From the NCBI GenBank assembly GCA_003160755.1, contig QEXZ01000093.1:1-6341 (forward strand): DNA of 6,341 nucleotides, read 5' to 3'. Positions 4,606 to 6,341 of the stretch are shown here, in pieces. This DNA comes from Methanomicrobiales archaeon (lineage in GTDB: Archaea > Halobacteriota > Syntropharchaeia > Alkanophagales > Methanospirareceae). A program made the position numbers and the translations under genes. How positions within the stretch are numbered: position 1 is the first letter of the stretch; every line of letters begins with the position of its first letter. The notes below the pieces were generated by a model. The model worked only from the letters and a program-made list of their open reading frames with translations. It ran no database searches and had not been told where the DNA came from.

Positions 4606-6341
4606 ATGAGTTTGATAGATAAAATAGCTTACCCGGTATTTGGAAAGTGGGCGGAGAAGAATAAGGAGTATTATTATAGATTGCAAAAGAGACTGCGAGG
4701 GTCTCGTATGGCGATACCTTTTGACAGATACGTATCCCGTGCTATCGTGTATTCGATATTAATAGGATGTATGGGTGCAGTTATTCCCGGGTACGGGGTT
4801 GCGAATTATGTGCTGGCTGTGGCTGTGGGTGCACCAACAATTGCAGGTACATACGAAATAGTACTAAGAGGATTGGTAATGACTTTTTGGGGATTGGTTT
4901 TTGGACAGATAAGCTACCACATCATCCTGTGGTATCCGTCTGCGGTTACGAACATGAGAAAAAGCGGGATAAATCTTGACATGGCGAATGCCGTCACATA
5001 TATGTATGCCCTGAGTAAAGGGGGTATGAACCTGATTGGGATTTTTAAGTCGTTAGGCGAGCGCACAGACATATATGGCGAGGCAGCAAAAGAAATAGAT
5101 GTAATCGTAAAAGACATAGAATTCTTTGGTCATGACATACAGACGGCACTCCGTAATGTCAGTGACACAACACCCTCAGAGAAGTTCAGGGACTTTGCAG
5201 AAGGATTGACTGCCGTGATTGTCGCGGGGGGAAGCACCGTAAACTATTTTGCTACAAAGTCTCGCCAGTATGAGGGCGAAGCGGTGCAGGAGCAGAAGAC
5301 GTTTTTAGAGATGCTGGCGATGATAGGGGAGACGTATGTAACTGCGCTCGTAGCAGGCCCATTGTTTCTAATTATAACGGTAGTCGTGATGAGTATGATG
5401 GGTTCTGAGCAGACTTTGTTCTTAAATCTAATTATATACGCGATCATACCTTTCGCCAGTCTGGGTTTTATCGTCATGCTGGAGACGCTTTCGAAGTCGG
5501 CATCGATGGAGCGAGTATTTTATGAAAAGACAAAAGAACTTGCGATATTCGAGGATGCGCGAGTTGACAGTGAAGAAAGAGAAAGGGGGTTATTCAAAGC
5601 AATAGCGTGGCGAGTAAGGAAAGAGAAGGTGAAAGAGTTATTAAGAGACCCATTTAAATTGTTTTATGAAGAGCCAAAGCGAAGCCTGTATATCGGCATT
5701 CCCATTGCGCTGATATATCTTTTCATAAAGGCATACCCATATCTACAAACGATAACCTTCCGCCTGGCAATGCCTACGGGAACGGGGATGATAGCATCGA
5801 AGGGTATGATGGATAATTACATTATATTTGCGGTGCTCATCTCATTAACGCCGTTTGCGATTTTTTACGAGCTAAGAGAGAGGAGGATAAAAAAGATAGA
5901 GGAGGCGATGCCGGATTTCCTGAGGGGACTTGCGAGTTCGCAGGAAGTAGGAATGACGTTAACAAGGGCAATAAAGATGGTGATGACATCGAATTTAGGA
6001 GTTCTCAGCACAGAAGTGAGGAGGATATGGAGGGAAATAGAGTGGGGCAGTACGGTGAGTGATGCATTTATCAGATTTGAGAGACGAGTAAAAACGGGTT
6101 TCATAGCGAGAACAGTAACGCTGATAACGAAGGCGAGCGAAATGAGCGGGAACATAAAGGACGTGTTAGCAATAGCAGCAAGTGATGCGCAAGTCACAAG
6201 GACGTTAAAAGAAGAGAGAAAGATAAACATGTTCATGTATGTGGTAGTGATATACATATCGTTTGCGGTCTTCTTGCTTATCGTATATGTATTAGCAGCT
6301 ACCTTCTTACCACTAATGCCGTCTGCGGGTGCAGAAATGGG
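4606..6341 (+). CDS. FlaJ/TadC-type pilus platform protein with two T2SF domains (3' end outside window)
   Basis: The frame runs 578 full codons to the right edge without a stop. It encodes an integral membrane protein of the FlaJ/PilC/TadC group, the membrane anchor on which the motor ATPase works. Hydrophobic segments lie at about 45-80, 86-110, 240-262, 270-292, 359-377, 403-421 and 543-570. Two cytoplasmic T2SF (helical bundle) domains are seen: about 110-235 (SGINLDMANAVTYMYALSKG at 120-139) and about 431-540 (EEAMPDFLRGLASSQEVGMT at 432-451). The double arrangement is typical of archaeal platform proteins. It starts with ATG one base after the motor gene's stop and has no clear ribosome binding site, so translation is probably coupled. 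The C-terminal membrane segment and tail are missing only because the window ends. Confidence 0.92.
   Translation, partial: MSLIDKIAYPVFGKWAEKNKEYYYRLQKRLRGSRMAIPFDRYVSRAIVYSILIGCMGAVIPGYGVANYVLAVAVGAPTIAGTYEIVLRGLVMTFWGLVFGQISYHIILWYPSAVTNMRKSGINLDMANAVTYMYALSKGGMNLIGIFKSLGERTDIYGEAAKEIDVIVKDIEFFGHDIQTALRNVSDTTPSEKFRDFAEGLTAVIVAGGSTVNYFATKSRQYEGEAVQEQKTFLEMLAMIGETYVTALVAGPLFLIITVVVMSMMGSEQTLFLNLIIYAIIPFASLGFIVMLETLSKSASMERVFYEKTKELAIFEDARVDSEERERGLFKAIAWRVRKEKVKELLRDPFKLFYEEPKRSLYIGIPIALIYLFIKAYPYLQTITFRLAMPTGTGMIASKGMMDNYIIFAVLISLTPFAIFYELRERRIKKIEEAMPDFLRGLASSQEVGMTLTRAIKMVMTSNLGVLSTEVRRIWREIEWGSTVSDAFIRFERRVKTGFIARTVTLITKASEMSGNIKDVLAIAASDAQVTRTLKEERKINMFMYVVVIYISFAVFLLIVYVLAATFLPLMPSAGAEM

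Noticed and set aside
2961..4606. Assignment as a true archaellum operon (arlI/arlJ)
   Set aside because: ArlI and ArlJ types alone do not separate archaella from other archaeal type IV pili. No archaellin or ArlC-G gene is present, and the KaiC-like genes are in a separate, divergent operon.
4767..4979. 70-codon Cys-rich open frame on the plus strand
   Set aside because: It lies inside the platform-protein gene in another frame. The Cys and Gly content is a by-product of the TGT/GGG-rich membrane segment coding.
5865..6257. 130-codon hydrophobic open frame on the minus strand
   Set aside because: It is antisense to the second T2SF domain of the platform protein. Its apparent membrane character comes from complementary codon composition.

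Overview
The window is archaeal and most likely euryarchaeal. The signs are a FlaI/ArlI-type secretion ATPase followed by a FlaJ/TadC-type membrane protein, several single-domain KaiC/RecA-like ATPases, TATA-box-like promoter DNA, and Shine-Dalgarno motifs of the GGAGGTG/GGTGA type. Codon use leans on AGA/AGG for Arg and ATA for Ile, and GTG and TTG starts are common. The style resembles methanogen- or ANME-related lineages, but that placement is an inference from style, not a match to a named genome.

Layout, left to right. (1) Positions 1-137 (+) hold the last 44 codons of a KaiC-like ATPase whose body lies outside the window. (2) Positions 138-409 are a convergent, non-coding stretch packed with AT-rich hairpins that look like bidirectional terminators. 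(3) Positions 410-2739 (-) hold a tight three-gene operon, transcribed right to left: a MinD/ParA-type ATPase, then a KaiC-like protein whose P-loop lysine and Glu switch are both lost (probably a pseudo-ATPase), then a KaiC-like ATPase with an intact P-loop. (4) Positions 2740-2960 are a divergent promoter region. It carries about eight copies of a 12-base TATA-like motif, mostly spaced 14 bases apart. (5) Positions 2961-6341 (+) hold a FlaI/PilB/GspE-family hexameric motor ATPase and, one base after its stop, a FlaJ/TadC-type platform protein with two T2SF domains that runs off the right edge.

Working model (inference). The right-hand pair is the core motor and platform of an archaeal type IV pilus-like system. 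The left-hand operon supplies a spatial regulator (MinD type) and an active/inactive pair of KaiC-like proteins. In archaella the KaiC-like protein ArlH (FlaH) binds the ArlI motor, and MinD-family proteins are known to help place archaella and chemosensory arrays in haloarchaea. A shared divergent promoter joining MinD and KaiC-like genes to a FlaI/FlaJ pair therefore suggests a regulated or positioned pilus. No pilin, prepilin peptidase or chemotaxis gene is visible here.
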